A stretch of DNA of 64,000 bases, taken from positions 62,001 to 126,000 of the forward strand of contig NZ_LSAZ01000015.1 of the NCBI RefSeq assembly GCF_001584325.1. Direction: 5' to 3'. The position numbers were made by a program, and so were the translations under genes. The notes under the pieces were generated by a model, which did no database searches, was not told the DNA's origin, and saw only the letters and a list, made by a program, of their open reading frames with translations. Origin of the DNA: Bacillus nakamurai (GTDB lineage: Bacteria > Bacillota > Bacilli > Bacillales > Bacillaceae). Shown piece by piece: positions 34,930-43,122 of the stretch (its first letter is position 1; every line of letters begins with the position of its first letter).

Positions 34930-36141
34930 ATGCAAATGGGCGATACAGTATTTATGTTCTTTTGTGCTTTACTCGTTTGGCTGATGACCCCCGGGTTGGC
35001 ATTATTTTATGGCGGAATGGTAAAAAGCAAAAATGTGCTCAGCACCGCGATGCACAGTTTTTCTTCTCTTGCCATCGTATCCGTCGTTTGGGTTTTGTAC
35101 GGATATTCGCTTGCCTTCGCTCCCGGCAATACGCTGCTTGGCGGGGCTGAATGGGCGGGGCTGAATGGAGTCGGCTTTGAACCCGGGGCTTACAGCGACA
35201 CGATCCCGCACTCTTTGTTCATGATGTTCCAAATGACGTTTGCAGTGCTTACGACAGCGATTATTTCAGGTGCATTTGCTGAGCGCATGAGATTCGGTGC
35301 TTTTCTTGTATTCTCCTTTTTATGGGCCTCACTTGTGTATACACCTGTTGCGCACTGGGTCTGGGGCGGCGGCTGGATCGGCGAAATGGGCGCGCTTGAT
35401 TTTGCGGGCGGAAACGTCGTTCACATTTCTTCCGGAGTGGCGGGGCTTGTGCTGGCGATTGTGATCGGAAGACGCAAGGACGGTATGGCGGCTTCTCCCC
35501 ACAACTTAATTTACACCTTCTTAGGCGGGGCTCTCATCTGGTTCGGCTGGTTCGGATTCAACGTCGGCAGTGCTTTGACACTTGACAGCGTGGCTATGTT
35601 TGCCTTCATTAATACAAACACCGCCGCTGCGGCCGGAATTATCGGCTGGATTTTCATCGAATGGATTCTGAACAAAAAACCGACAATGCTGGGCGCAGTA
35701 TCAGGAGCTATCGCGGGGCTTGTCGCGATTACACCGGGTACGGGATTCGTCACACCGTTTGCCTCTATCGTGATCGGTTTTATCGGCGGGCTCGTCTGCT
35801 TCTGGGGCGTCTTTTGGCTCAAGAAAACATTCGGTTATGACGATGCGCTGGACGCTTTCGGTCTGCACGGCATCGGCGGAACATGGGGCGGCATTGCGAC
35901 CGGTTTGTTTGCCACCACATCCGTCAATGACGCGGGGGTAAACGGGCTGTTTTACGGTGATCCGAGCTTGCTTTGGAAACAAATTGCAGCGATTGCGGCG
36001 ACTTATGTATTTGTATTTATTGTCACTTTCGTTATCATTAAAATTGTAGGTCTTTTCATTCCCCTCCGTGCCAGTGAAGAAGAAGAGTCACTTGGACTTG
36101 ATTTAACCATGCACGGGGAAAAAGCATATCAAGACTTATAA
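34930..36141 (+). CDS. nrgA: NrgA (AmtB), ammonium transporter
   Basis: 403 residues with eleven membrane helices of the Amt family. The signature YTPVAHWVWGGGWIG is near residue 140, followed by DFAGGNVVHISSGVAGLVLA, and the conserved DALDAFGLHGIGGTWGGIATG is near 310; its histidines line the pore. It takes up ammonium at low concentration. It is the first gene with nrgB, 17 bases before it, and sits behind a TnrA box. Confidence 0.96.
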   Translation: MQMGDTVFMFFCALLVWLMTPGLALFYGGMVKSKNVLSTAMHSFSSLAIVSVVWVLYGYSLAFAPGNTLLGGAEWAGLNGVGFEPGAYSDTIPHSLFMMFQMTFAVLTTAIISGAFAERMRFGAFLVFSFLWASLVYTPVAHWVWGGGWIGEMGALDFAGGNVVHISSGVAGLVLAIVIGRRKDGMAASPHNLIYTFLGGALIWFGWFGFNVGSALTLDSVAMFAFINTNTAAAAGIIGWIFIEWILNKKPTMLGAVSGAIAGLVAITPGTGFVTPFASIVIGFIGGLVCFWGVFWLKKTFGYDDALDAFGLHGIGGTWGGIATGLFATTSVNDAGVNGLFYGDPSLLWKQIAAIAATYVFVFIVTFVIIKIVGLFIPLRASEEEESLGLDLTMHGEKAYQDL

Positions 36142-36158
36142 AGTGAGGAGTGACTTAG

Positions 36159-36509
36159 ATGAGCGGTCAAATGTTTAAAGTAGAAATCGTTACGCGTCCG
36201 GCAAAGTTTGAGACACTGAAGCAGGAACTGGGTAAAATCGGAGTCACATCGCTGACTTTCTCCAACGTACACGGCTGCGGCCTTCAAAAAGCGCACACTG
36301 AGCTGTACCGCGGGGTCAAAATCGAAAGCAATGTATATGAGCGTCTGAAAGTGGAAATCGTCGTCAGCAAGGTACCCGTCGATCAAGTGATAGAAACAGC
36401 GAAAAAAGTACTCAAAACGGGACAACCCGGTGACGGCAAAATATTCGTTTACGAAATTGGAAACACGATTAATATCCGCACCGGAGAAGAAGGCCCCCAA
36501 GCTTTATAA
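36159..36509 (+). CDS. nrgB: NrgB (GlnK), PII-like signalling protein
   Basis: 116 residues of PII fold. The T-loop region around residues 37-55 (GCGLQKAHTELYRGVKIE) keeps a Tyr near position 50. The C-terminal GDGKIFVYEIGNTINIRTGE holds the nucleotide-binding B and C loops. It docks on NrgA and, in B. subtilis, also binds TnrA. AGTGAGGAGTG precedes the ATG. Confidence 0.95.
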   Translation: MSGQMFKVEIVTRPAKFETLKQELGKIGVTSLTFSNVHGCGLQKAHTELYRGVKIESNVYERLKVEIVVSKVPVDQVIETAKKVLKTGQPGDGKIFVYEIGNTINIRTGEEGPQAL

Positions 36510-36517
36510 CGATACAC

Positions 36518-36552
36518 AACGCCCGAAGATGGAATATCCCGGGCGTCTTTTT
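36518..36552 (+). terminator. nrgAB terminator
   Basis: ACGCCCG and CGGGCGTCTTTTT arms around a loop, after nrgB. Confidence 0.8.
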
Positions 36553-36562
36553 ACGGGCTTTA

Positions 36563-37717
36563 TCAGAACGAAGAAACCTTTTTTTCATGAGAAACCGGGC
36601 GCTTGTGCCGTACGGTTTGTTTTTTTGCATATGTACTGATATTGACCAGTATTCCGCACAAAAACAGCGTCATAATTAATGAGGAACCGCCGTAGCTGAT
36701 AAACGGCAGCGGTACGCCCGTTACCGGGAGAAGCCCGCTCATCGCTCCCAGGTTCAATACAACTTGAAACATTAATTGAAACGTGATGCCGATGGCAAGA
36801 AGCTTACCGAACGGATCCGCCGCCCGGACGGCCGTTTTCACGCCAAGAAGCATAAACGCAAAGTATAAACCGAGGACGATCAGCACACCGAATATGCCCA
36901 GCTCCTCAGAAATAACGGCCATAATAAAGTCAGTATGCGCCTCAGGCAGAAAATTCATTTTCTCCACGCTGTTCCCAAGCCCTCTTCCGAAAAACCCTCC
37001 GCCGGAAATGGCGAAATAGGATTGGATCAATTGGTAGCCGTCTCCATTCGGATCAGCGAACGGATTTGTAAAGGAAACGAGACGCTTCACACGGTACGAA
37101 GCCGAAAATGCGAGATACACGACGCCCGACACCGCCGTGGCGCCGAGCACGAGCAGATGGCGTTTTTTCAGTCCGGCACACAATAAAATAGCCCCGCAAG
37201 CCGCCAATATTAAAGAAGCCGTCCCTAAATCAGGCTCTGCCAATGTCAGCAGAAAAGCTGTCCCTAAAATCAGTAAAGGCGGCAAAACCCCTTTAACAAA
37301 TTGATGGATATACGGCTGCTTTTTCGTATAAATCGCAGCGAAATAGAGAATCATGGCGATCTTAGCCAATTCAGAAGGCTGAACGACAAGCGAGCCCGCG
37401 CCTAACCACCTGCGTGAAAAATTCCGCTCCAGTCCGATCCCCGGTATTAATACGAGCAGCAATAGAAGCAGCGACCCGACCACAAACAGAGGCACGAGCC
37501 GCGCATATTTCTTATAAGGCAGGCAGGCGGCGAAAACAAATAAACATAATCCGATCAGTAATGAGGTTCTTTGTTTATGGTAAAAATAGGTTGGGTCCCC
37601 GTATCGCTGAGACCCGATGACATCACTGGCGCTGTACACCATAACCAAGCCGAATCCGCAAAGCAGCAGTATCATGAACACCAGCAGCAGATCGGCGTTT
37701 TTCAAACGTTTCAGCAA
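36563..37717 (-). CDS. Additional FtsW/RodA/SpoVE-family (SEDS) cell wall protein
   Basis: 384 residues with ten membrane segments and SEDS hallmarks: GFGLVMVYSAS near the start and RRWLGAGSLVVQPSELAKIAMILYFAA near residue 105. GGGFFGRGLGNSVEKMNFLPEAHTDFIMAVISEELG is near 235 and PFISYGGSSLIMTL near 340. SEDS proteins polymerise glycan strands from lipid II. FISYGGSSL is nearer FtsW/SpoVE than RodA. I do not recall such a gene between nrgB and bcrC in B. subtilis, so it is probably an extra paralogue. It is divergent from bcrC and has an ECF-type promoter. Confidence 0.88.
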   Translation of the reverse strand: MLKRLKNADLLLVFMILLLCGFGLVMVYSASDVIGSQRYGDPTYFYHKQRTSLLIGLCLFVFAACLPYKKYARLVPLFVVGSLLLLLLVLIPGIGLERNFSRRWLGAGSLVVQPSELAKIAMILYFAAIYTKKQPYIHQFVKGVLPPLLILGTAFLLTLAEPDLGTASLILAACGAILLCAGLKKRHLLVLGATAVSGVVYLAFSASYRVKRLVSFTNPFADPNGDGYQLIQSYFAISGGGFFGRGLGNSVEKMNFLPEAHTDFIMAVISEELGIFGVLIVLGLYFAFMLLGVKTAVRAADPFGKLLAIGITFQLMFQVVLNLGAMSGLLPVTGVPLPFISYGGSSLIMTLFLCGILVNISTYAKKQTVRHKRPVSHEKKVSSF

Positions 37718-37756
37718 CGGACAAAACTCCTTCGGCTATTCTTTTCCCGCATACTT

Positions 37757-37783
37757 GACGCATAGTAATACAGACTCGTTTCA
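37757..37783 (-). promoter_or_regulatory. ECF-sigma-type promoter (sigma-M/X/W class) for the SEDS gene
   Basis: Minus-strand TGAAAC (37778-37783) and CGTC (37757-37760) are 17 bases apart, the classic ECF promoter of Bacillus envelope-stress sigma factors. It lies about 40 bases before the SEDS start codon. Confidence 0.65.
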
Positions 37784-37881
37784 TTATGTTTACTTTTTTA
37801 TGATTATTTTTAATACCAATTGTGTCTCATAGAAAAAAGCATTACACTGTTTATATAAAATAATGATAAAAGGTGATATCT

Positions 37882-38457
37882 GTGAATTATGAACTATTTA
37901 AAGCAATCCATGGTTTGTCCCATCATAGTGCCATTCTCGACTCGATTATGGTATTTATTACGGAATATTCGATTTACGCCTACGCCCTCTTCCTGCTGGC
38001 CATGTGGCTGTTCGGAAGCACAAAAGGCCGGCAAAACGCCTTATATGCAGGCTTTACGGGCGTTGCGGCACTTATTGTCAACTATATTATTTCAAAAATC
38101 TATTACGAGCCGCGCCCCTTCGTCGAGCATACGGTTCATACACTGATTCCCCATGCCGCAGACGCTTCATTTCCGAGTGACCATACGACAGGCGCATTGG
38201 CCATCTCAATTGCGATTTTGTTCCGAAACAAAAAGCTCGGCTGGCCGCTTGTCATTTTCGGCCTTTTGACCGGCTTCTCAAGAATTTGGGTCGGCCACCA
38301 TTATCCGATTGATGTGCTCGGAAGCATCATTGTGGCAATCATTGTCGGGTTCCTGCTGTACAGATTTTCAAATGTGCTTCGCCCTCTTGTCGATCTTATC
38401 GTGCGAATCTACGAAAGTATCGTTCATAAAAGCAAATCAACAAACCATAACGTATAA
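37882..38457 (+). CDS. bcrC: BcrC (YwoA), undecaprenyl pyrophosphate phosphatase
   Basis: About 191 residues of the PAP2 family. Motifs in order are KIYYEPRPF, PSDHTTGA and SRIWVGHHYPIDVLGS, with six membrane segments. It recycles the wall lipid carrier and gives bacitracin resistance. The GTG at 37882 with AAAAGGTGAT upstream gives the canonical MNYELFKAIHGLSHHS start; an in-frame GTG three codons earlier lies inside the ribosome site. In B. subtilis it is under ECF sigma control. Confidence 0.94.
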   Translation: MNYELFKAIHGLSHHSAILDSIMVFITEYSIYAYALFLLAMWLFGSTKGRQNALYAGFTGVAALIVNYIISKIYYEPRPFVEHTVHTLIPHAADASFPSDHTTGALAISIAILFRNKKLGWPLVIFGLLTGFSRIWVGHHYPIDVLGSIIVAIIVGFLLYRFSNVLRPLVDLIVRIYESIVHKSKSTNHNV

Positions 38458-38458
38458 A

Positions 38459-38493
38459 CGAAAGCCGGTGTCTGCCATAGACTACCGGCTTTC
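38459..38493. terminator. Shared terminator of bcrC and ywnJ
   Basis: GAAAGCCGGT and ACCGGCTTTC form the stem. The stop codon of ywnJ lies inside it. Confidence 0.8.
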
Positions 38494-38913
38494 ATATTTA
38501 TCAGAGGCAGAATGCTTTCTTCTTTTTGCAGCCGCATACAGGAAATAGAACGCGGCAATGCCGATGCTGTCGATCAGCACATCGCGCAAGGCTCCATTTC
38601 TGCCGAAATACAGCTGGACGATTTCTGTCAGAAAGGCAAAGGCCAGCGCACCGAGCACCGCCCTCTTCACATGCCTCCGCTGTCTGAAAAACAAATAGGC
38701 CAGCACAAAAAATGAAAAAGCGTGCCCGAGCTTTTGAACCGCGGCTTCGGGTATGGCGAGCTCGGCCAGATCAACGGAAAAGAAGCCGGCTGCATCCGGG
38801 TGCGGTGTAAAGCGGAATGCCACCGTCTGCGACACTGCCATATCGTGAAAGCTTTCAGTTAATGTTGAGATTAAAAGAAAGATCAGCCACCCCGCCAGCA
38901 AACATTTATTCAT
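38482..38913 (-). CDS. ywnJ: YwnJ, VanZ-like membrane protein
   Basis: 143 residues with four membrane helices. VanZ-family features are KLGHAFSFFVLAYLFF, a central ALAFLTEIVQLYFGRNGALRDVLIDSIGI block, and a basic C-terminus. VanZ-like proteins are tied to glycopeptide or lipoglycopeptide tolerance; the exact role is unknown. Its 3' end shares a terminator with bcrC. Confidence 0.88.
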   Translation of the reverse strand: MNKCLLAGWLIFLLISTLTESFHDMAVSQTVAFRFTPHPDAAGFFSVDLAELAIPEAAVQKLGHAFSFFVLAYLFFRQRRHVKRAVLGALAFAFLTEIVQLYFGRNGALRDVLIDSIGIAAFYFLYAAAKRRKHSASDKYESR

Positions 38914-38973
38914 TCAGCATCTCCTTTTCCTGTCAATTGGTTTCTATTCGTATAAAGGCACTTATAAGTGATG

Positions 38974-39004
38974 AAAAGCGCCTATCTGAGCTGATAGGCG
39001 CTTT
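38974..39004 (-). terminator. spoIIQ terminator
   Basis: AAAGCGCCTATC and GATAGGCGCTTTTC arms, perfect over more than ten pairs, downstream of spoIIQ. Confidence 0.8.
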
Positions 39005-39023
39005 CGCATGAAGATTGGCTCGA

Positions 39024-39881
39024 TTATTTCGATGACCCGTCTTCTTTTAGATCTGTTTTGTCTTTTGAGCCATCCTGTTTCTCACCGGATTTTTCTTCAG
39101 TTTCTTTTTTAGGCGTAACGTCTTTTTTCTCAGAAGACTGCTGAATGGAACCTTCTGTTTCTTCTGTAACAGCGTTTTTCTCTTCAGCCGCGGCTTTTTC
39201 AATTGATGTGACCGGTTTGTCCATAAAATTCAGCGGGTTCATAGCCAAGCCGTCTTTACGGATTTCAAAGTGCACGTGATTGCCGCTTTCTTCACTGTAA
39301 AGGTTTTTGCCTGATTTTCCAATGACTTGATTTTGCTTGACCTTGTCGCCTTGTTCGACACCGACTTCAGAAAGAGATTGATATACGGTGGACAGGCCGT
39401 CTGAATGTTCAATTTCAACCACATATCCAAGCACCGGATCTTTAGCAGCTTTGACAACCGTACCGCTCAGAGAAGCGGAAACATCAAATGCTTTCCCGTC
39501 TTTCTCAGCTAAGTCAATTCCTTTACTTAGGCTGTACGTGTTATTATAGTTAACGAGTGCTGCTTCTTTTTCTTCTTTTGCGGCATCAGTTTCATAAAAC
39601 TTTTTCACAACAGAAACATTTTCAGAATGAGCAGCCGGCATTGCGACATTTTCCATTGGCTTGCCTACTTCGACGGCATCGTCTTTGCCGCTGTCATACG
39701 CGGAGTTTCCGCCGTTGTTCGTCAGATTGTCCTTTACATCGTTTGAAACGGATTGATACCAAAGGACAGCTGTTAAAATGACGGCCGCACTGACTAAGTA
39801 AATTGCAGGGAATATCCAGCGTTTGCGAAAGAACCGCTGAAGTTTTTTGACTTGAGAAGTTTTCTTTTCTTCCTCTCTCAT
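39024..39881 (-). CDS. spoIIQ: SpoIIQ, forespore engulfment and channel protein
   Basis: 285 residues. A cytoplasmic N-terminus (KLQRFFRKRW) precedes one membrane helix at about 21-42 and then an intermembrane-space LytM domain with GNHVHFEIRKDG near 210. The first LytM metal-site histidine is replaced (SLSKGIDLA instead of HxGxD), so it is a binding rather than a cutting domain. A long charged Lys/Glu/Asp C-terminal tail follows. It pairs with mother-cell SpoIIIAH across the septal membranes. Confidence 0.95.
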   Translation of the reverse strand: MREEEKKTSQVKKLQRFFRKRWIFPAIYLVSAAVILTAVLWYQSVSNDVKDNLTNNGGNSAYDSGKDDAVEVGKPMENVAMPAAHSENVSVVKKFYETDAAKEEKEAALVNYNNTYSLSKGIDLAEKDGKAFDVSASLSGTVVKAAKDPVLGYVVEIEHSDGLSTVYQSLSEVGVEQGDKVKQNQVIGKSGKNLYSEESGNHVHFEIRKDGLAMNPLNFMDKPVTSIEKAAAEEKNAVTEETEGSIQQSSEKKDVTPKKETEEKSGEKQDGSKDKTDLKEDGSSK

Positions 39882-39900
39882 TGTTTCATCACCTCAGCAA

Positions 39901-39930
39901 CATTCTGAACACTTTTCTGAAAATATATAC
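39901..39930 (-). promoter_or_regulatory. Sigma-F promoter of spoIIQ
   Basis: Minus-strand GTATA and GTTCAGAATG are 15 bases apart. They fit the sigma-F forms GYWTA and GGNNANANT with one mismatch, just upstream of the gene. Confidence 0.7.
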
Positions 39931-40014
39931 ACATCTTAAAAAAACTTTTTGGAAATAGTATGTGCAGATATTTTTTTATTATGTAAAAGAATTTGAAGGG
40001 AGAGCTTGAATAAA

Positions 40015-40512
40015 ATGAATTTGACCCTGCGCAGGGCCGTAATGGAAGATTTAGATGCGGTTGTGGCCATATACAACTCGACGATTGCCTCACGAATGGT
40101 AACAGCTGATACCGAAGAAGTAACGGCTGAAGACCGGATGGATTGGTTTTTGCAGCACACAGACCAGCGCCCCCTGTTAGTCGCTGAAGATGAGAACGGC
40201 AGCATGGCAGCATGGATCAGCTTTGAAACATTTTACGGCCGTCCCGCCTACGAGAAAACCGCTGAAATCAGCATCTATCTCCATGAGAATTGCCGGGGCA
40301 AAGGCGCCGGAAGCTTTCTTCTGCAAGAAGCGCTCCGCATCGCTCCTGAAATCGGCATTCGGAATGTCATGGCATTTATTTTCGGGCATAATGTACCGAG
40401 CATCAAGCTGTTTGAAAAATTCGGCTTTACCCAATGGGGCGTACTCCCGGGCATTGCCGAAATGGACGGAAAGCGATATGATTTGAACATTTTAGGGAGA
40501 GTGCTGTCATGA
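40015..40512 (+). CDS. ywnH: YwnH, GNAT acetyltransferase (phosphinothricin/methionine sulfone type)
   Basis: 165 residues with the GNAT acetyl-CoA loop ENCRGKGAGSFLLQEA near 95 and the typical PAT-family segments IYNSTIASRMVTADTEEV and AWISFETFYGRPAYEKTAE. It N-acetylates small amino-acid-like substrates such as phosphinothricin or methionine sulfone. The ATG at 40015 is chosen; a TTG three codons earlier is closer to AAGGGAG. It overlaps the start of ywnG. Confidence 0.9.
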   Translation: MNLTLRRAVMEDLDAVVAIYNSTIASRMVTADTEEVTAEDRMDWFLQHTDQRPLLVAEDENGSMAAWISFETFYGRPAYEKTAEISIYLHENCRGKGAGSFLLQEALRIAPEIGIRNVMAFIFGHNVPSIKLFEKFGFTQWGVLPGIAEMDGKRYDLNILGRVLS

Positions 40513-40961
40513 TCAGTATCGATAAAGAGAAAGAAGAAGGCAAGCAGCAGAACAAAAAGGCCCGTTCCCTTGCCGACATTGCGAAATGGGGAAAGATTAC
40601 CGGTGTGCTGCTTATTATTGCAGGCTCCCTTTCCGCTTTAACAGCTTTAATCACCGTACTCGGCGCCATCCCCGGTGTGCTGCTCATCATTTCCGGCGTG
40701 ATGCTGCTGCGCTCGGCGAAAGCGGCTGCCAGTCTTCAGAACGGCCTCGAGGAGGATGCTGAAGAAAACATGCTTGACAATTACGCTTCATTTATCAAAA
40801 TGCAGTTTTTTTACGCAGCGGCGAGCATTGCCGCGGGGATTATCGGTTTTATTTTAATGATCATTGTCTTCGTCATTATCGGTATTTCCGCTTATTACAG
40901 CACCGATGCCAATGATTCGCCGGATTCTTATTATTACGAGAACAACCCGTTGTTTGAATAA
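40509..40961 (+). CDS. ywnG: YwnG, DUF5362-type membrane protein
   Basis: 150 residues. After a basic N-terminus come two hydrophobic helices around a LGAIPGVLLIISGVMLLRSAKAA motif, then an amphipathic stretch (ENMLDNYASFIKMQFFY) and a long third helix. It shares this plan with YwnC at 44010-44396, so the two are paralogues. It overlaps ywnH by four bases. Function unknown. Confidence 0.82.
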   Translation: MISIDKEKEEGKQQNKKARSLADIAKWGKITGVLLIIAGSLSALTALITVLGAIPGVLLIISGVMLLRSAKAAASLQNGLEEDAEENMLDNYASFIKMQFFYAAASIAAGIIGFILMIIVFVIIGISAYYSTDANDSPDSYYYENNPLFE

Positions 40962-40993
40962 AAAAAGAGCTGATCCCGCATCAGCTCTTTTTT
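40961..40993. terminator. Terminator shared by ywnG and ywnF
   Basis: AAAAAAGAGCTGAT and ATCAGCTCTTTTTT form a perfect hairpin. Confidence 0.9.
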
Positions 40994-41429
40994 AATACAG
41001 CATTTCCTTTTTCCGGTCTTCTTCCGTTAAAAACTCAATAAAGCTCTTCATTGCAGACGGCTCCTCGGCGATTAATCGGGTATACGCGTTTTTCCGCTCT
41101 TCAGACAAAATGTCGCTCTTCTTTATCCTGTTCAGCATGTAGAGCCGGATCGTTTTCTGTATCTGTTTATGCTGATAGCCGGCTTCTTTAAAAAACGCCA
41201 GCCCCAATGCCGCCAAGAATGCAAAAATGCCTGCCGATATGAAAGCTCCTCTGCCCGCAGGGGCCAGAAACAGCACCGACGCCAAATGAAATAGAGAAAA
41301 GGCGGCGAGCGGGAATGCGAGGAAACGGTAAATGATGCTTTTTTTCATCAGAGGCGCTATGACGGTTTGCATCTTTTGAATTTCTTTTTTGATAAAACCC
41401 GGCAACTGTTCTGCGTGCTCAAGCTTCAT
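40992..41429 (-). CDS. ywnF: YwnF, two-helix membrane protein
   Basis: 145 residues with two central hydrophobic helices (about 34-53 and 62-82) and charged helical ends (AEQLPGFIKKEIQKMQTV..., EERKNAYTRLIAEEPSAMKSFIEFL). The order ywnG-ywnF-clsB matches B. subtilis. No function assigned. Confidence 0.8.
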   Translation of the reverse strand: MKLEHAEQLPGFIKKEIQKMQTVIAPLMKKSIIYRFLAFPLAAFSLFHLASVLFLAPAGRGAFISAGIFAFLAALGLAFFKEAGYQHKQIQKTIRLYMLNRIKKSDILSEERKNAYTRLIAEEPSAMKSFIEFLTEEDRKKEMLY

Positions 41430-41647
41430 ACCCTCTCCCCCTTGCTGTCATATGTCTTCTTTTTCATATATGCTTATTTTAACGCAGCTGGAACTTCCTT
41501 TGAAAGAAAACTGCACTGATCTTTGTCTTCGCCTCTTTATTCTTTCAAAATGCCAATGTTATAATTTGAAATGGGAATCAGATTGCTGCACTTGTCGGAA
41601 TACTAATGGGCACAGTCTTGATAAATATGATATAGCGGGGTTGCAAA

Positions 41648-43096
41648 GTGAGCATTTCATTTATTCTTTTCGGATTTTTTTTCGTTTTAAATATACTTTT
41701 GGGCGTGATCATGATCTTTAAAGAAAGACGCGATGCCAGTGCTTCATGGGCTTGGCTGCTTGTACTTTTTTTTATTCCCATATTAGGCTTTATTTTATAC
41801 CTGTTATTCGGCCATAATCTCAGACGCAAGCACCTGTTTCAGTGGGAGGACCGCAAAAAGATCGGGATTGAAAAGCTGCTCAAATTCCAGCTCAAAGATC
41901 TGAAGTCGAGGCAGTTTCAATTTAACAACCGGGCGACTGTGGATAATCAGGATCTCATCTATATGCTTGTCATGAACAACCACGCCGTATTTACAGAGGA
42001 CAATTCAGTAGAGATTTTAACCGACGGGCGCGATAAGTTTAAACGCCTAATGAAGGACATTTCCAACGCCAAAGATCACATTCACCTCCAATATTATATT
42101 TACAAAGGTGATGAATTAGGAAAAAAAGTGCGCGATGCCTTAGTGAAGAAAGCAAAGGAAGGCGTAAAGGTCAGAGTTTTATATGATGAACTCGGTTCAA
42201 GATCACTCAGAAAAAAGTTTTTCAAACCGCTGCAGGACGCGGGCGGCCATGTGGAAGTCTTCTTTCCTTCCAGGCTCCGGCCGATTAATTTACGGCTTAA
42301 TTACCGCAATCACCGCAAGCTTGTCATTATCGACGGTGAAACAGGTTATGTCGGCGGCTTTAACGTCGGAGATGAATATCTCGGACTGAACCCGAAATTC
42401 GGCTATTGGCGTGATACGCATCTCAGGATACAAGGCACGGCAGTTCATGCGACCCAGACACGGTTTATCCTCGACTGGAACCAGGCCTCCCATCACCATA
42501 CGCTCACATACGTACCGAATCATTTTCCGGAAAGCGAGCCGAAAGGCAACGTGGGAATGCAGATTGTCACAAGCGGGCCGGATTCAGAGTGGGAACAGAT
42601 TAAAAACGGCTATATTAAGATGATTTCAACAGCCAAACGGTCGATTCTGATTCAAACGCCTTACTTTATACCCGATTCAAGTCTTTTGGACGCTCTCAGA
42701 ATCGCTTGCCTGTCCGGCATCGACGTGAAGATTATGATTCCGAATAAGCCGGATCACGCGTTCGTTTACTGGGCGACCTTGTCTTATATCGGAGATCTGT
42801 TAAAAGCCGGGGCTTCGGTCTATATTTACGATAACGGCTTTATTCACGCGAAGACGATTGTCGTCGATGATGAAACGGCTTCGGTCGGGACGGCCAATAT
42901 CGACGTCAGAAGCTTCAGGCTGAACTTTGAGGTCAATGCCTTTATTTACGATGTCACCATCGCGAAAAAGCTCATCTCCTCATTTAAAGAGGATTTGCTC
43001 GTCTCAAGAAAATACACATATGAAGAGTATCAGGAGCGCTCGTTATGGATCCGCATCAAAGAATCGATTTCAAGGCTTTTGTCTCCGATTTTGTAA
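41648..43096 (+). CDS. clsB: ClsB (YwnE), cardiolipin synthase
   Basis: 482 residues. Two N-terminal membrane helices are followed by two phospholipase-D HKD motifs: NYRNHRKLVIIDGETGYVGGFN near 220 and FIHAKTIVVDDETASVGTANID near 398. It condenses two phosphatidylglycerols into cardiolipin at the membrane. TTGCAAAG precedes a GTG start. Confidence 0.95.
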   Translation: MSISFILFGFFFVLNILLGVIMIFKERRDASASWAWLLVLFFIPILGFILYLLFGHNLRRKHLFQWEDRKKIGIEKLLKFQLKDLKSRQFQFNNRATVDNQDLIYMLVMNNHAVFTEDNSVEILTDGRDKFKRLMKDISNAKDHIHLQYYIYKGDELGKKVRDALVKKAKEGVKVRVLYDELGSRSLRKKFFKPLQDAGGHVEVFFPSRLRPINLRLNYRNHRKLVIIDGETGYVGGFNVGDEYLGLNPKFGYWRDTHLRIQGTAVHATQTRFILDWNQASHHHTLTYVPNHFPESEPKGNVGMQIVTSGPDSEWEQIKNGYIKMISTAKRSILIQTPYFIPDSSLLDALRIACLSGIDVKIMIPNKPDHAFVYWATLSYIGDLLKAGASVYIYDNGFIHAKTIVVDDETASVGTANIDVRSFRLNFEVNAFIYDVTIAKKLISSFKEDLLVSRKYTYEEYQERSLWIRIKESISRLLSPIL

Positions 43097-43122
43097 TTCC
43101 CGGGGTTACGCCCGGGAATTTT
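43095..43122. terminator. Terminator between clsB and mta
   Basis: AATTCCCGGG and CCCGGGAATTTT arms. The mta stop codon lies in the loop. Confidence 0.85.
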
